Source: Saccharofermentans sp. (GTDB taxonomy: Bacteria > Bacillota > Clostridia > Saccharofermentanales > Saccharofermentanaceae). From it: DNA of 64,000 nucleotides. Made by a program: the position numbers and the translations under genes. This document shows, in pieces, positions 9,142 to 17,602 of this stretch. Location: the NCBI GenBank assembly GCA_024692235.1, contig JAILMW010000033.1, positions 1 through 64,000 of the forward strand, given 5' to 3'. How positions within the stretch are numbered: position 1 is the stretch's first letter; each line of letters opens with the position of its first letter. The notes under the pieces were generated by a model. The model was not told the DNA's origin, did not search any database, and saw nothing but the letters and a program-made list of their open reading frames with translations.

Positions 9142-10083
9142 TTAGTTAGTCCCGAAATAGTCCTCACCGTACTCGAAGATACCGTCGCCGTCGGGATCGT
9201 ACAGATCGAGCATGGCATTGCTTTGACCTTCTCCGTAAGGGTTGTCCGTAAATTCTTCTTCCGTTACGTATCCTTCAGAGTTGGTGATATTAAGGCTGCA
9301 GGATATGAACCTGCTGTCAGCTTCACTGTCGAGCATAGGGAAGAGCCACAGGCTTCCTGAGTCGATGCTGTCTGTAAGTGTACCTGTGGCTTTGCAGTCG
9401 AAGAATCTTACATCCTCTATGTGACCTGCGAAGACTCCGGATCCCATTCCGCTTATGGATATATCCTCAAGATATAATCCGCAGACCGTGGCACCGTAGA
9501 TATCTCCGAAGAATCCGTTATCCTCTCTGTCATTATCGATGGTAAGGCCTGTTATGGTATGACCGTTGCCTGAGAAGATACCGGCAAATGCCTGATCGTG
9601 ATCGGAAGTTCCGGGGATCCCGATGGGAGCCCAGAAATATCCTGTCAGGTCGATATCCGACGTGAGGTCGACACTTATAAAGAAGTGATCACCGTCAGAT
9701 GTCCTTGAGAGCGGATATGTGTTGACGAAGTATGTAAGGGATGCAAGATCGGATATGTCTTCCACGTAGAAAACGTCAGAGTAAGAAGACTCAATATAGT
9801 CCATATCCACCAGAGGTATGATGTCTGCGGCCTCATCGCTCATTCCCCATTCGCTGAGCTCGGGAGCTATATCGAAGTAGTTATCGAGTGTAAGATCGAC
9901 AGGACCCGTTAATTCCTCCGTGGTCTCGGAAGGCTCTTCGGACTCTTCCGTGATCTCCTCTCGGGAAGCCTCGGTCTCGGCAGGCGTCAGAATGGTGGTA
10001 GGAGCTGTCTCCTTCGTATTGCCGCAAGATCCAAGGAGCATTGCCGCCATAACTAATGCGGATAGCATTTTAATATTCTTCAT
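9142..10083 (-). CDS. Lipoprotein with GLUG-like repeats
   Basis: The start at 10083 is chosen because AAGGGGG lies just upstream; the longer frame to 10119 lacks a site. The product of 313 residues begins with a signal peptide ending in the lipobox LLGSC. A Thr/Glu-rich linker follows. The core FSGNGHTITGLTI, DNGFFGDIYGATVCGL and DISISGMGSGVFAGHI pattern is the GLUG-type beta-solenoid repeat found in Gram-positive surface proteins, often adhesins or protease-associated. The C-terminus is acidic with a calcium-loop-like DPDGDGIFEYGED. Exact role unknown. Confidence 0.85.
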   Translation of the reverse strand: MKNIKMLSALVMAAMLLGSCGNTKETAPTTILTPAETEASREEITEESEEPSETTEELTGPVDLTLDNYFDIAPELSEWGMSDEAADIIPLVDMDYIESSYSDVFYVEDISDLASLTYFVNTYPLSRTSDGDHFFISVDLTSDIDLTGYFWAPIGIPGTSDHDQAFAGIFSGNGHTITGLTIDNDREDNGFFGDIYGATVCGLYLEDISISGMGSGVFAGHIEDVRFFDCKATGTLTDSIDSGSLWLFPMLDSEADSRFISCSLNITNSEGYVTEEEFTDNPYGEGQSNAMLDLYDPDGDGIFEYGEDYFGTN

Positions 10084-10206
10084 AGGAATATCCCCCTTCC
10101 GATTAATATCGATAACCATGATAACAATATCTTACCGGCGAATAAATAGGCTTAGAGATTTATCATCTTATTAAGCAGGCAGATAAGATCCTCAGGATCT
10201 GTCATG

Positions 10207-10252
10207 GTGACATCAGCTGTTTACAAGATGTATAATCACATAAAGAAGGAGG
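10207..10252 (+). promoter_or_regulatory. Promoter and ribosome binding site of VYGPP peptide genes
   Basis: GTGACA (10207-10212), an 18-base spacer and a perfect TATAAT (10231-10236), then AAGGAGG (10246-10252) nine bases before the first ATG. Very short leader; suggests high expression of the first small lipoprotein. Confidence 0.65.
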
Positions 10253-10261
10253 ATCGGTAAT

Positions 10262-10633
10262 ATGAAGCAACCTTCAGATAAGCATAAAGTCAAGACGGCA
10301 GCTAAGATAATCGCAGGCGTTGTTGCTACTACAGCACTGTGCCTGAACGTCAACGGATGCGTTTACGGTCCTCCGGAGCCTCGCGAGACGACCGGCTCCG
10401 ATACGGATGCCACTACGGCGAGCGAGACGACCTTTGATCCTGATGACAATCAGAATGCCGATGTATACGGACCTCCCGAAGATATGGGATTCGAGCCTTC
10501 AGGTAATGAGCCTGCAACGGTCTACGGACCTCCTTCCGATCTTGCAGAAACTGATGAGACCGAAGAGTCAGAAGAAACTGAAGAGACGGATGTAGAAGAG
10601 TCCGAGACTTCGGAATCGGAAGATCAGGAATAA
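10262..10633 (+). CDS. Small lipoprotein with three VYGPP motifs, candidate modified peptide precursor
   Basis: A 123-residue exported protein I cannot place in a named family. Residues 1-33 form a basic N-region and hydrophobic stretch ending in NGC, so Cys33 is the probable lipid-modified residue. The motif Val-Tyr-Gly-Pro-Pro follows at once (34-38) and recurs at 68-72 and 87-91, each time followed by an acidic or polar residue. The remainder is low-complexity Thr/Asp and the last 30 residues are almost only Glu, Asp, Thr and Ser. A radical SAM/SPASM gene follows after a second VYGPP peptide gene. The repeated aromatic motif next to such an enzyme suggests a modified substrate, but no modification can be read from sequence. 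Confidence 0.8.
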   Translation: MKQPSDKHKVKTAAKIIAGVVATTALCLNVNGCVYGPPEPRETTGSDTDATTASETTFDPDDNQNADVYGPPEDMGFEPSGNEPATVYGPPSDLAETDETEESEETEETDVEESETSESEDQE

Positions 10634-10635
10634 AT

Positions 10636-10821
10636 ACGCGACGTCCCAAGATCATAGCGGGTATCGCTGCCACGGCGGCTATCGGAGCAGCTGTCGCAGG
10701 ATGTGTCGATCCTGCTTCCAACGAGACCCCCGGAGTATACGGTCCGCCGCCGAATGAGACGACGGTAACAACGGCAAACGAGGCTGTAACTGAGGAGACT
10801 TCCGAGGATGTGACGGAGTGA
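10636..10821 (+). CDS. Second VYGPP lipoprotein, apparently initiated at ACG
   Basis: The frame at 10582-10821 has no ATG, GTG or TTG, yet from 10636 it encodes a perfect small lipoprotein of 61 residues: RRPK, a hydrophobic stretch, lipobox VAGC (Cys23), then VYGPP at 34-38 and a Thr/Glu-rich tail. The codon at 10636-10638 is ACG, one base from ATG, with AGGA six bases upstream, exactly where a start is expected. It begins two bases after the stop of the first VYGPP gene and ends 22 bases before the radical SAM gene. Options are a near-cognate ACG start, a recently mutated start, ATA at 10630, or a sequencing error. Confidence 0.6.
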   Translation, partial: TRRPKIIAGIAATAAIGAAVAGCVDPASNETPGVYGPPPNETTVTTANEAVTEETSEDVTE

Positions 10822-10843
10822 TCTTAAGGCGGATAAGGATGAT

Positions 10844-11923
10844 ATGGACAAGATAAAAGAACTTAAGATAAAGCACCTGGATCAACTCTCAGATTATAAG
10901 GATAAGCTCTATAAGAAGCCCGAGCTTCGTAATCTCTTCTTTGAACTTACTTCTGCCTGCAATGAGCATTGCTTTCACTGCGGAAGTAACTGTACCGTAC
11001 CTAAGCCTGACGAGCTTACTACGGAAGAGTTCAAGATGATCCTGGATCAGGTTGGGGAAGACTTCGGTACAGAGCGGGTATATCTTTGTATCACCGGAGG
11101 CGAGCCTCTTATCCGTAAGGATTTCTTCGAGATAATGAACTATGCCAAGGAACTCGGATTCCGCTGGGGCATGACATCCAACGCCACTTTAATTACAAAA
11201 GAAGTAGCTCATAAGCTGGCGCAGGCAGGGATGAAGACCATATCCGTATCTATAGACGGACTTCCCGAGACGCATGACCGATTGAGAGGTTATAAGCGCG
11301 GATATGAGCTGGCGATGCAGGGGGTGCAGAACCTTATAGACGAGGGAGCATTTCAAGCAGTACAGATAACGACTGTCATAAATCACGAGAATATAAAGGA
11401 ACTGCAGGAGCTTTTTGAGATCATGAAGGGGATTGATATCGACTCCTGGCGTGTCATCAACTTAGAGCCCATAGGAAGGGCACTTACCCGTCCCGAGCTC
11501 ATGTGTACCAAGGAAGATCTAAAGACGCTCTTTGACTTTATCAGGCAGGCAAGGAGGGACGGATATCCCGTGGAGTACGGGTGTGAGCACTACCTGGGAC
11601 TTGACTATGAGGTGGAAGTCAGGGAGTGGTACTGGCTCTGTAATGCAGGTCTTTATACCGCAAGTATTACCAGTACGGGCGATATCGGCGGTTGCCTGGA
11701 TATAGAGCGTAATCCAAGGACAGTTCAGGGTAATATCCGTACCGACAGGCTCAGTGATGTCTGGAATAACAGATTCGAGATCTTCAGAAGAGATAAGTCC
11801 GGTGACTGCAGTAAGTGCGGTGAATGCGACCATAAGAAATACTGCAGAGGAGGCGCGTACCATTCCTGGGATTATAATAAGGACGAGCCTCTTGTATGCA
11901 TGAAAGGCATACTGTTCGAATAA
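10844..11923 (+). CDS. Radical SAM/SPASM domain enzyme
   Basis: A 359-residue iron-sulfur enzyme. The radical SAM triad CxxxCxxC is at Cys39, Cys43 and Cys46, followed by ITGGEPLIRKDFF and SVSIDGLPETHDRLRG typical of the COG0535 group. The C-terminal SPASM region has Cys ligands in WLCNAGLY, GGCLDIERNP and the cluster CSKCGECDHKKYC, then a final Cys, enough for two auxiliary clusters as in peptide maturases. Only about 30 residues precede the first domain, so no RRE leader-binding domain is fused. It starts 22 bases after the second VYGPP lipoprotein with no terminator between, so those peptides are the likely substrates. Relatives also act in heme or cofactor synthesis, so the substrate is inferred. 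Confidence 0.88.
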   Translation: MDKIKELKIKHLDQLSDYKDKLYKKPELRNLFFELTSACNEHCFHCGSNCTVPKPDELTTEEFKMILDQVGEDFGTERVYLCITGGEPLIRKDFFEIMNYAKELGFRWGMTSNATLITKEVAHKLAQAGMKTISVSIDGLPETHDRLRGYKRGYELAMQGVQNLIDEGAFQAVQITTVINHENIKELQELFEIMKGIDIDSWRVINLEPIGRALTRPELMCTKEDLKTLFDFIRQARRDGYPVEYGCEHYLGLDYEVEVREWYWLCNAGLYTASITSTGDIGGCLDIERNPRTVQGNIRTDRLSDVWNNRFEIFRRDKSGDCSKCGECDHKKYCRGGAYHSWDYNKDEPLVCMKGILFE

Positions 11924-11951
11924 TAAACTTAAGGTAAAGGGACAGCTGCAT

Positions 11952-12755
11952 ATGAAGAAAAGGATCTTGACTGCACTTATACTTACATCCTGTCTTATCG
12001 CAGGATGTTCCGTCAGTACGCATCCGTCAAATGAGACTCCCGCTTCGACCGTTACCGCGACTACGACGGTCAGCGAGGAAACTTCAGGAGTTGAGATCAT
12101 CCCGGATCCGAACTTTGAAGGTATATGGAGCAGGACCAATGTCAGCAGTTCATTATGGGCTCAGATCAATATATCCGAAGTCGAGGGAGATACCATGCAT
12201 GTAATGGGAACATTCGGGTATTATTCTCTTCTGGGAGATATAGATGCTTATGCATCTTTTGTCTCCGAGACGGAAGCTGTTATCTCTCAGCAGGACTTAG
12301 ATCCTGCGGCGGCACCCGGATACATCCATCTGACATTAAGCGGAGACACTCTTACTGTAACGTCGGAAGACTGGTTCTTCGGCATGGGTGAATATGTGAC
12401 GGTAGACGGTGAGTTCACAAGCGGTGACCCGGTATATACCAACGCGAACATTCTGGTAGATACATTCTCGGAAGAAGAACTTACGACGATACAGGAACTT
12501 ATAGATGATGATCTTATCTACGAGAATAGTTTTACAGATCCTACCGTGACAGGTATCGTAACTGACGAAGAAGTACTTCTTACTAACGGTACATCGGCAA
12601 GACATATAAGCTGTACTGTTCCTACGGATACTACAGGATACGATATCCTTATAACAGATAACGGTAAGATCTACATCGATGTTAATAATGGGGAGATCTA
12701 TACCAATGACTCAGGTTTTACGGGAGATGTTCTCCCTGAGTTCACGGAGGAATAA
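11952..12755 (+). CDS. Lipoprotein following radical SAM gene
   Basis: 267 residues, family not recognised. A signal peptide ends in the lipobox LIAGC, then a Ser/Thr-rich linker and a beta-rich domain opening with PNFEGIWSR. It starts 28 bases after the radical SAM gene without a terminator and is probably in the same operon as the VYGPP lipoproteins. It contains no VYGPP motif. A role as partner, receptor or immunity protein of that system is possible but unsupported beyond position. Confidence 0.8.
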   Translation: MKKRILTALILTSCLIAGCSVSTHPSNETPASTVTATTTVSEETSGVEIIPDPNFEGIWSRTNVSSSLWAQINISEVEGDTMHVMGTFGYYSLLGDIDAYASFVSETEAVISQQDLDPAAAPGYIHLTLSGDTLTVTSEDWFFGMGEYVTVDGEFTSGDPVYTNANILVDTFSEEELTTIQELIDDDLIYENSFTDPTVTGIVTDEEVLLTNGTSARHISCTVPTDTTGYDILITDNGKIYIDVNNGEIYTNDSGFTGDVLPEFTEE

Positions 12756-12804
12756 ATGAGGATCTCATAAAGTTATTTTGATGCTCATTTTCTGTCCCTT
12801 GGGA

Positions 12805-12817
12805 TATAATCTTTTGT
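12805..12817 (+). promoter_or_regulatory. -10 box directly before response regulator start
   Basis: A perfect TATAAT (12805-12810) lies seven bases before the ATG at 12818 and no Shine-Dalgarno sequence is present. Transcription would start at or next to the ATG, giving a leaderless message. A weak hairpin over 12755-12792 may end the upstream operon. Confidence 0.5.
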
Positions 12818-13495
12818 ATGTACAGGGTATATATAGTTGAGGACGATAAAGGTATAGCAGAAGGTATCAAGAACTGTCTTTCCGCTTGGGAGATGGAGGT
12901 TCGTATCGTATCGGATTTCCGCAATGTGATGACGGAGATAGAAGATTTTTCTCCGCATCTTGTTATAATGGATATAACGCTTCCTTTTATGGGCGGTTAT
13001 CACTGGTGTCAGGAGATAAGAAAGACAAGCTCGGTTCCTATAATATTCATATCTTCCGCTACGGATAACATGAATATCGTCATGGCAATGAACATGGGCG
13101 CAGATGATTATATACCCAAGCCTTTCGATCAGAGTGTGCTTATAGCAAAGGTGCAGGCGCTTCTTAGAAGAACATACGATTTTGCCAAGGGTTCCTTTGA
13201 ACTTAAAGCAGCAGGGGCCATCCTTAATACAAATGATAATACGCTCTCGTATAACGGAGAGAAGATAGAATTATCCCGTAACGAATACAGGATACTTCTT
13301 ACTCTTATGGAGAATAAGGGCAAGGTAGTAAGCCGCGAGAAGCTTATGGAAGCTTTGTGGGAGACAGATTGCTTCGTAGACGAGAATACTCTTACGGTAA
13401 ATGTGGGAAGACTTCGTAAGACTCTCGAAAGTGTCGGTTTAAATGACCTTATAAAGACGAAGTTCGGTGTAGGCTATATCCTGGAGGATAAGTGA
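12818..13495 (+). CDS. OmpR-family response regulator, BceR-like
   Basis: 225 residues with an N-terminal receiver domain (phosphoacceptor Asp in LVIMDITLP, followed by SSATDNMN and the KPF lysine) and a C-terminal winged-helix DNA-binding domain with SRNEYRILLTLMENKG and VNVGRLRKTLE. It is followed immediately by an intramembrane-sensing kinase and a BceAB-type transporter, so it most likely activates the transporter genes in response to cell-wall active peptides. A BceR-like box lies before the ATPase gene. Confidence 0.88.
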   Translation: MYRVYIVEDDKGIAEGIKNCLSAWEMEVRIVSDFRNVMTEIEDFSPHLVIMDITLPFMGGYHWCQEIRKTSSVPIIFISSATDNMNIVMAMNMGADDYIPKPFDQSVLIAKVQALLRRTYDFAKGSFELKAAGAILNTNDNTLSYNGEKIELSRNEYRILLTLMENKGKVVSREKLMEALWETDCFVDENTLTVNVGRLRKTLESVGLNDLIKTKFGVGYILEDK

Positions 13496-14457
13496 TGAGG
13501 CTTCTCTCACAGTATCTTAAGGCGCGTTCTAAAGTAATACTTTTGTTCCTGATAGTAGTGGTGATATTTATCGTCACGGATGTGCTTTTCGGAATGCCGT
13601 CAATTATCTTTATATATCCCGCTGCGCTCTCCCTTGTGGTGCTCCTGATCGCAGGTATCGCAGATATGGTGCTTTTTTATAAGCGGCATAGAAAGCTTGA
13701 AAGAGGAGAGATACCCGAGGCAAGATCTCTTATCGAAGAAGACTACAGTAAGATCATTGCAAAGCTCAAGGAAGAAGCCGAGATGTCACGCTTAAAGTCA
13801 TCTTCCGAGTATAACAACATGGTGGAGTATTATACGGTGTGGGCACATCAGATAAAGACTCCCATCGCTGCCATGCGACTTAATCTTCAGTCCGAGGATT
13901 CCGAGAATTCCAGAAAGCTCATGGGAGATCTTCACAGGATAGAATCCTATGTGGAGATGGTACTTACTTTCTTAAGGCTCGATTCCGACAGCACGGATTA
14001 TCTTATAAAGGAATATGACCTGGATGAGATAATAAGGCCTGCTATCAGAAAGTTCTCGCGAGAGTTCATATTGAAGAAGCTCTCTCTTGAATATGACGGT
14101 GCCAACTACAAGACGGTAACTGATTCCAAATGGCTGTCCTTTATAGTGGAGCAGGTCATATCAAATGCCGTTAAGTATACTTCCGAAGGAAAGATAAGTA
14201 TCTGTATGAATGACCCCGGGATACTCTGTATAGAGGATACGGGTATGGGTATTGCCGCAGAAGATCTCCCGAGAATATTCGAGAACGGATATACGGGATT
14301 TAACGGAAGAGAAGATAAGAGAGCCAGCGGTATAGGCCTTTATCTTTGTAAGAGGATCGCAGACGATCTGGGACATAACATAAGCGCAGAGTCGTCTCTC
14401 GGCAGAGGTACCAAGATATCAATAGATGTTCGTCGAAGAGATCTTCGCGTCGAATGA
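13495..14457 (+). CDS. Sensor histidine kinase, BceS-like intramembrane-sensing
   Basis: 320 residues. Two closely spaced N-terminal helices (about 15-35 and 39-58) leave almost no extracellular sensor, as in BceS-type kinases that receive the signal from the transporter. The phosphoacceptor is His in WAHQIKTPIAAMRL, and the ATPase domain has VEQVISNAVKYTSEG, DTGMGI and SGIGLYLCKR. The ATG at 13495 is preferred over GTG at 13492 because of spacing from GGAGG; the start overlaps the stop of the regulator. Confidence 0.88.
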   Translation: MRLLSQYLKARSKVILLFLIVVVIFIVTDVLFGMPSIIFIYPAALSLVVLLIAGIADMVLFYKRHRKLERGEIPEARSLIEEDYSKIIAKLKEEAEMSRLKSSSEYNNMVEYYTVWAHQIKTPIAAMRLNLQSEDSENSRKLMGDLHRIESYVEMVLTFLRLDSDSTDYLIKEYDLDEIIRPAIRKFSREFILKKLSLEYDGANYKTVTDSKWLSFIVEQVISNAVKYTSEGKISICMNDPGILCIEDTGMGIAAEDLPRIFENGYTGFNGREDKRASGIGLYLCKRIADDLGHNISAESSLGRGTKISIDVRRRDLRVE

Positions 14458-14469
14458 TCCTGATAAATG

Positions 14470-14483
14470 TGACACAGGTGTAA
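14470..14483 (+). promoter_or_regulatory. BceR-type binding site upstream of transporter genes
   Basis: The sequence TGACA, four bases, TGTAA matches the described BceR consensus TNACA-N4-TGTAA in full. It lies 84 bases before the BceA-like start, in the only sizeable gap of the module. Confidence 0.65.
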
Positions 14484-14566
14484 GAAGTCGGTAAGGCTAT
14501 TCAATGGAATGAAAATCCGACGAGCAATAGACTGTATGCAGTAATAAGCGAAAGGAAATACAGTTT

Positions 14567-15331
14567 ATGAGCTTACTTGAAGTATCAGGTGTAAAGAAGA
14601 CCTATAAGACACGATTCGGAGGTAACTCCGTTGAAGCCCTGAAGAACGTTAACTTTACTGTGGAAAAGGGCGAATACGTAGCGATAATGGGAGAGTCCGG
14701 AAGCGGCAAGACGACCCTTCTTAATATAATCGCGGCATTGGACAAACCTACAGAAGGAACAGTTATCCTTGACGGAATGAATGTATGTAAGATAAAGGAA
14801 GCCGCTATGGCGGAATTCCGTCGTGATCACATGGGATATGTGTTCCAGGATTTTAACCTTCTGGATACGTTTACTCTCGAAGATAATATCTATCTTCCGC
14901 TTGTCCTTGCGGGAAAGGACCATAAGGAGATGAAAGATCGTCTGTCGAAGATAATAGACGCACTTGGTATTTCCAAGCTTCTTAAGAAATACCCTTACGA
15001 AGTATCAGGCGGTCAGAAGCAGCGAGCTGCGGTCGCAAGAGCGCTTATAACCGACCCTAAGATAATACTTGCGGATGAGCCGACGGGCGCACTTGATTCC
15101 AAGTCTTCGGATGAACTCCTCGGGTTGTTCTCCAAGGTGAATTCCATGGGACAGACGATCCTTATGGTAACTCACTCCACAAAGGCCGCAAGTCATGCAT
15201 CCAGAGTGATGTTCATAAAGGACGGCGTTATCTTCCATCAGATATATAAGGGTGATTCAACGGATACTCAGATGTATCAGAAGATAAGTGATACATTAAA
15301 CCTTCTGGCGCAGGGAGGTGATCTGCAATGA
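14567..15331 (+). CDS. BceA-like peptide resistance ABC transporter ATPase
   Basis: 254 residues of the MacB/LolD-type ATPase group. Walker A is GESGSGKTT near residue 45, followed by VFQDFNLLDTFTLEDNI, signature VSGGQKQRAAVARAL and Walker B ILADEPTGALDSKSSDEL. The permease start overlaps its stop by four bases. With the kinase and regulator it makes a Bce module, whose described task is to detect and remove cell-wall targeting peptides such as bacitracin or lantibiotics. Confidence 0.9.
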   Translation: MSLLEVSGVKKTYKTRFGGNSVEALKNVNFTVEKGEYVAIMGESGSGKTTLLNIIAALDKPTEGTVILDGMNVCKIKEAAMAEFRRDHMGYVFQDFNLLDTFTLEDNIYLPLVLAGKDHKEMKDRLSKIIDALGISKLLKKYPYEVSGGQKQRAAVARALITDPKIILADEPTGALDSKSSDELLGLFSKVNSMGQTILMVTHSTKAASHASRVMFIKDGVIFHQIYKGDSTDTQMYQKISDTLNLLAQGGDLQ

Positions 15332-17358
15332 GATCGGGAATATATCCCAAGATCGCCGCTGAAGGAGTAAAGAAGAACGGTAAGTTATATATCCCGTACT
15401 TTGTTACCTGCATCATGATGGTAGCGGTGTTCTATATAATGCACTTCCTGGGATATTCGGGAGTGTTAGATAATATCGCAGGAGGTGCGACCGCTACGCA
15501 GATGCTGCAGATGGGATCGGGCATAATGGCGATATTCGGAACCATATTCATGTTCTATACCCAGTCGACTCTTATCAAGGGTAGAAAGAAGGAATTCGGC
15601 CTTTACAGTATCCTCGGAATGAACAGGAGAAATATCGGTAAGATCATCTTCTACGAGACTTTGATCACATGGACGATATCCATACTCGGAGGTCTTGTCG
15701 GAGGTATCGGATTATCTAAGCTCGCCGAACTCGGATTTACCAGGATGATAGGAGCTAAGATCGATTATTCTTTTAATATCTCATGGAATTCTGCAGGTAC
15801 GGCGATACTTCTTTATACTGGAATATTCTTCCTTATCTATCTTAATGCCTTAAGGCAGATAAGATTCTCATCGGCTGTTGAATTAGTGAAGGCTGACAGA
15901 GCAGGAGAAAAGCCCCCTAAGTCTAATTGGGCGGTCGGTCTTCTCGGTATTCTTTTCCTGGGTGCAGGTTACTATCTGGCTCTTAAGATAGAGCAGCCTA
16001 TATCGGCTCTGATGTGGTTCTTTGTAGCAGTTATCTTAGTCATACTGGGAACATATCTTGTGCTTATCGCAGGTTCCGTTATCCTTTGCAGGCTCCTGCA
16101 GAAAAATACAAAGTATTACTACAAAGCGGAGCATTTCGTGTCGGTGTCTTCCATGGCATTCAGGATGAAACGTAACGGTGCGGGTCTTGCATCTATATGT
16201 ATCCTTCTTACGATGATCCTTGTCATGCTCTCTTCAACTTCTGCGCTCTTTATCAACTCGGATAAGATCCTTTCTATGAGATATCCCAATGAGATCGGTG
16301 CCTTTGCCTGTAAGTACGGATATGATACGGCGCTGGACGATCTTGGTGACAGGCTTGACGATAGGATCTTTGAAGTTGCAGAAGAAGACGGAAGCACACT
16401 TACTAATAACAAGACTTATTCCGTATATTCCATAAGCGGATACTTCGAGAATAGTAAGCTTGATGTTATCCTGGATTTTTCTACTCCCATGAGCTTTATC
16501 GATTACGACAATGTCGCTCAGGTGCAGTTCATGGATGTTGATGTCTATAACAGAGTGTTCGATCACAATGAAGTGGTCGCTCCGGGTGATGCGATCGTCG
16601 GATGTGTAAGTGATGTTGATATCGGGGATACTCTTACTGTCGGTGATCTTAAGTTCAATGTAAAAGGCAGGATCGACGACAGACTTGAAGAGATAGATCC
16701 TGCAGTGGAGATCGAGGTGTCTCCGACGATATATGTTATCGTAAATGATGTTAACGAAGTTGCTTCCTGCTTTACGGATTATCTCGACTTTAACGGGATT
16801 CCCATGCTTGCGTGGTTCTGGTACTGCAGATTCGATACGGGCCTTACAAGTAGCGAGCAGATAAAGCTGTCTGATGATATAAATCAGGTCCTTTACGAAG
16901 AACTTGAGCCTTTGGAGTTCGATAACTATTACTGCGACAGTCATGCGGCCGAGAGAGGAAGCTTCCTCAGTACCTTCGGAGGCCTGTTCTTCCTGGGTAT
17001 TCTCTTAAGTCTTATCTTTCTTGTATGCTGCGTACTGATCATCTACTATAAGCAGATCTCGGAGGGCTTCGAGGACAGATCGAGGTTCGAGATAATGCAG
17101 AAGGTGGGAATGACCAAGAAAGATATAAAGAAGAGTATCAATTCTCAGATGCTCACGGTATTCATGGTGCCGATCATACTTGCCTGTGTACATCTTGCAG
17201 TAGTACTTCCCATCGTACATAAGCTTCTTATACTCTTCGGACTTAATGATATCCCGAGCCTTATAATGAGTGCAGGTATATGCGTTCTTGCATTCGGTTC
17301 ATTCTACGCACTGATCTATAAGCTTACTTCCAACGAATACTACAGGATAGTATCGTAA
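15328..17358 (+). CDS. BceB-like FtsX-family permease
   Basis: 676 residues, matching the usual size of BceB-type permeases. Hydrophobic segments are arranged as one N-terminal helix, three, then groups of two and four, with a large soluble region between about residues 310 and 540 that would face outwards. The FtsX-like blocks GLYSILGMNRRNIGKIIFYE and RFEIMQKVGMTKKDIKKSI are the cytoplasmic coupling loops. The large extracellular domain is thought in this family to bind the antimicrobial peptide or its lipid target. Confidence 0.9.
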   Translation: MRSGIYPKIAAEGVKKNGKLYIPYFVTCIMMVAVFYIMHFLGYSGVLDNIAGGATATQMLQMGSGIMAIFGTIFMFYTQSTLIKGRKKEFGLYSILGMNRRNIGKIIFYETLITWTISILGGLVGGIGLSKLAELGFTRMIGAKIDYSFNISWNSAGTAILLYTGIFFLIYLNALRQIRFSSAVELVKADRAGEKPPKSNWAVGLLGILFLGAGYYLALKIEQPISALMWFFVAVILVILGTYLVLIAGSVILCRLLQKNTKYYYKAEHFVSVSSMAFRMKRNGAGLASICILLTMILVMLSSTSALFINSDKILSMRYPNEIGAFACKYGYDTALDDLGDRLDDRIFEVAEEDGSTLTNNKTYSVYSISGYFENSKLDVILDFSTPMSFIDYDNVAQVQFMDVDVYNRVFDHNEVVAPGDAIVGCVSDVDIGDTLTVGDLKFNVKGRIDDRLEEIDPAVEIEVSPTIYVIVNDVNEVASCFTDYLDFNGIPMLAWFWYCRFDTGLTSSEQIKLSDDINQVLYEELEPLEFDNYYCDSHAAERGSFLSTFGGLFFLGILLSLIFLVCCVLIIYYKQISEGFEDRSRFEIMQKVGMTKKDIKKSINSQMLTVFMVPIILACVHLAVVLPIVHKLLILFGLNDIPSLIMSAGICVLAFGSFYALIYKLTSNEYYRIVS

Positions 17359-17367
17359 GGAGATATA

Positions 17368-17416
17368 AAGCCCCCTTGAGAGCACGTTCTTACTGTCGTG
17401 CTTCAAGGAGGCTTTT
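17368..17416 (+). terminator. Terminator after Bce-type module
   Basis: A long interrupted hairpin: AAGCC (from 17368) with GGCTT, CTTGA with TCAAG, and CACG with CGTG around a loop of about ten bases, followed by TTTTG. Confidence 0.75.
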
Positions 17417-17602
17417 GTTATGCTGCTACTGCAAAAGGTGTGATCCGCATGAAAATCTTCAGACCGCTGTTCGAATAAATATGGCAGAGATCGGAAGAAA
17501 GAGCAGCTCCCGGTGATATGAGATTTTTGTCGTGTGCGATATTTTGCTATAATCCTCTTTGTGAGTATGCCTTTCCCGACATGCTCCAAGGAGGTTTTTG
17601 TT

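Noticed and set aside
17299..17589. Minus-strand ORF of 96 codons between the Bce module and the NSS gene
   Set aside because: It runs through the terminator hairpin and the promoter of the NSS gene and has no protein-like features.
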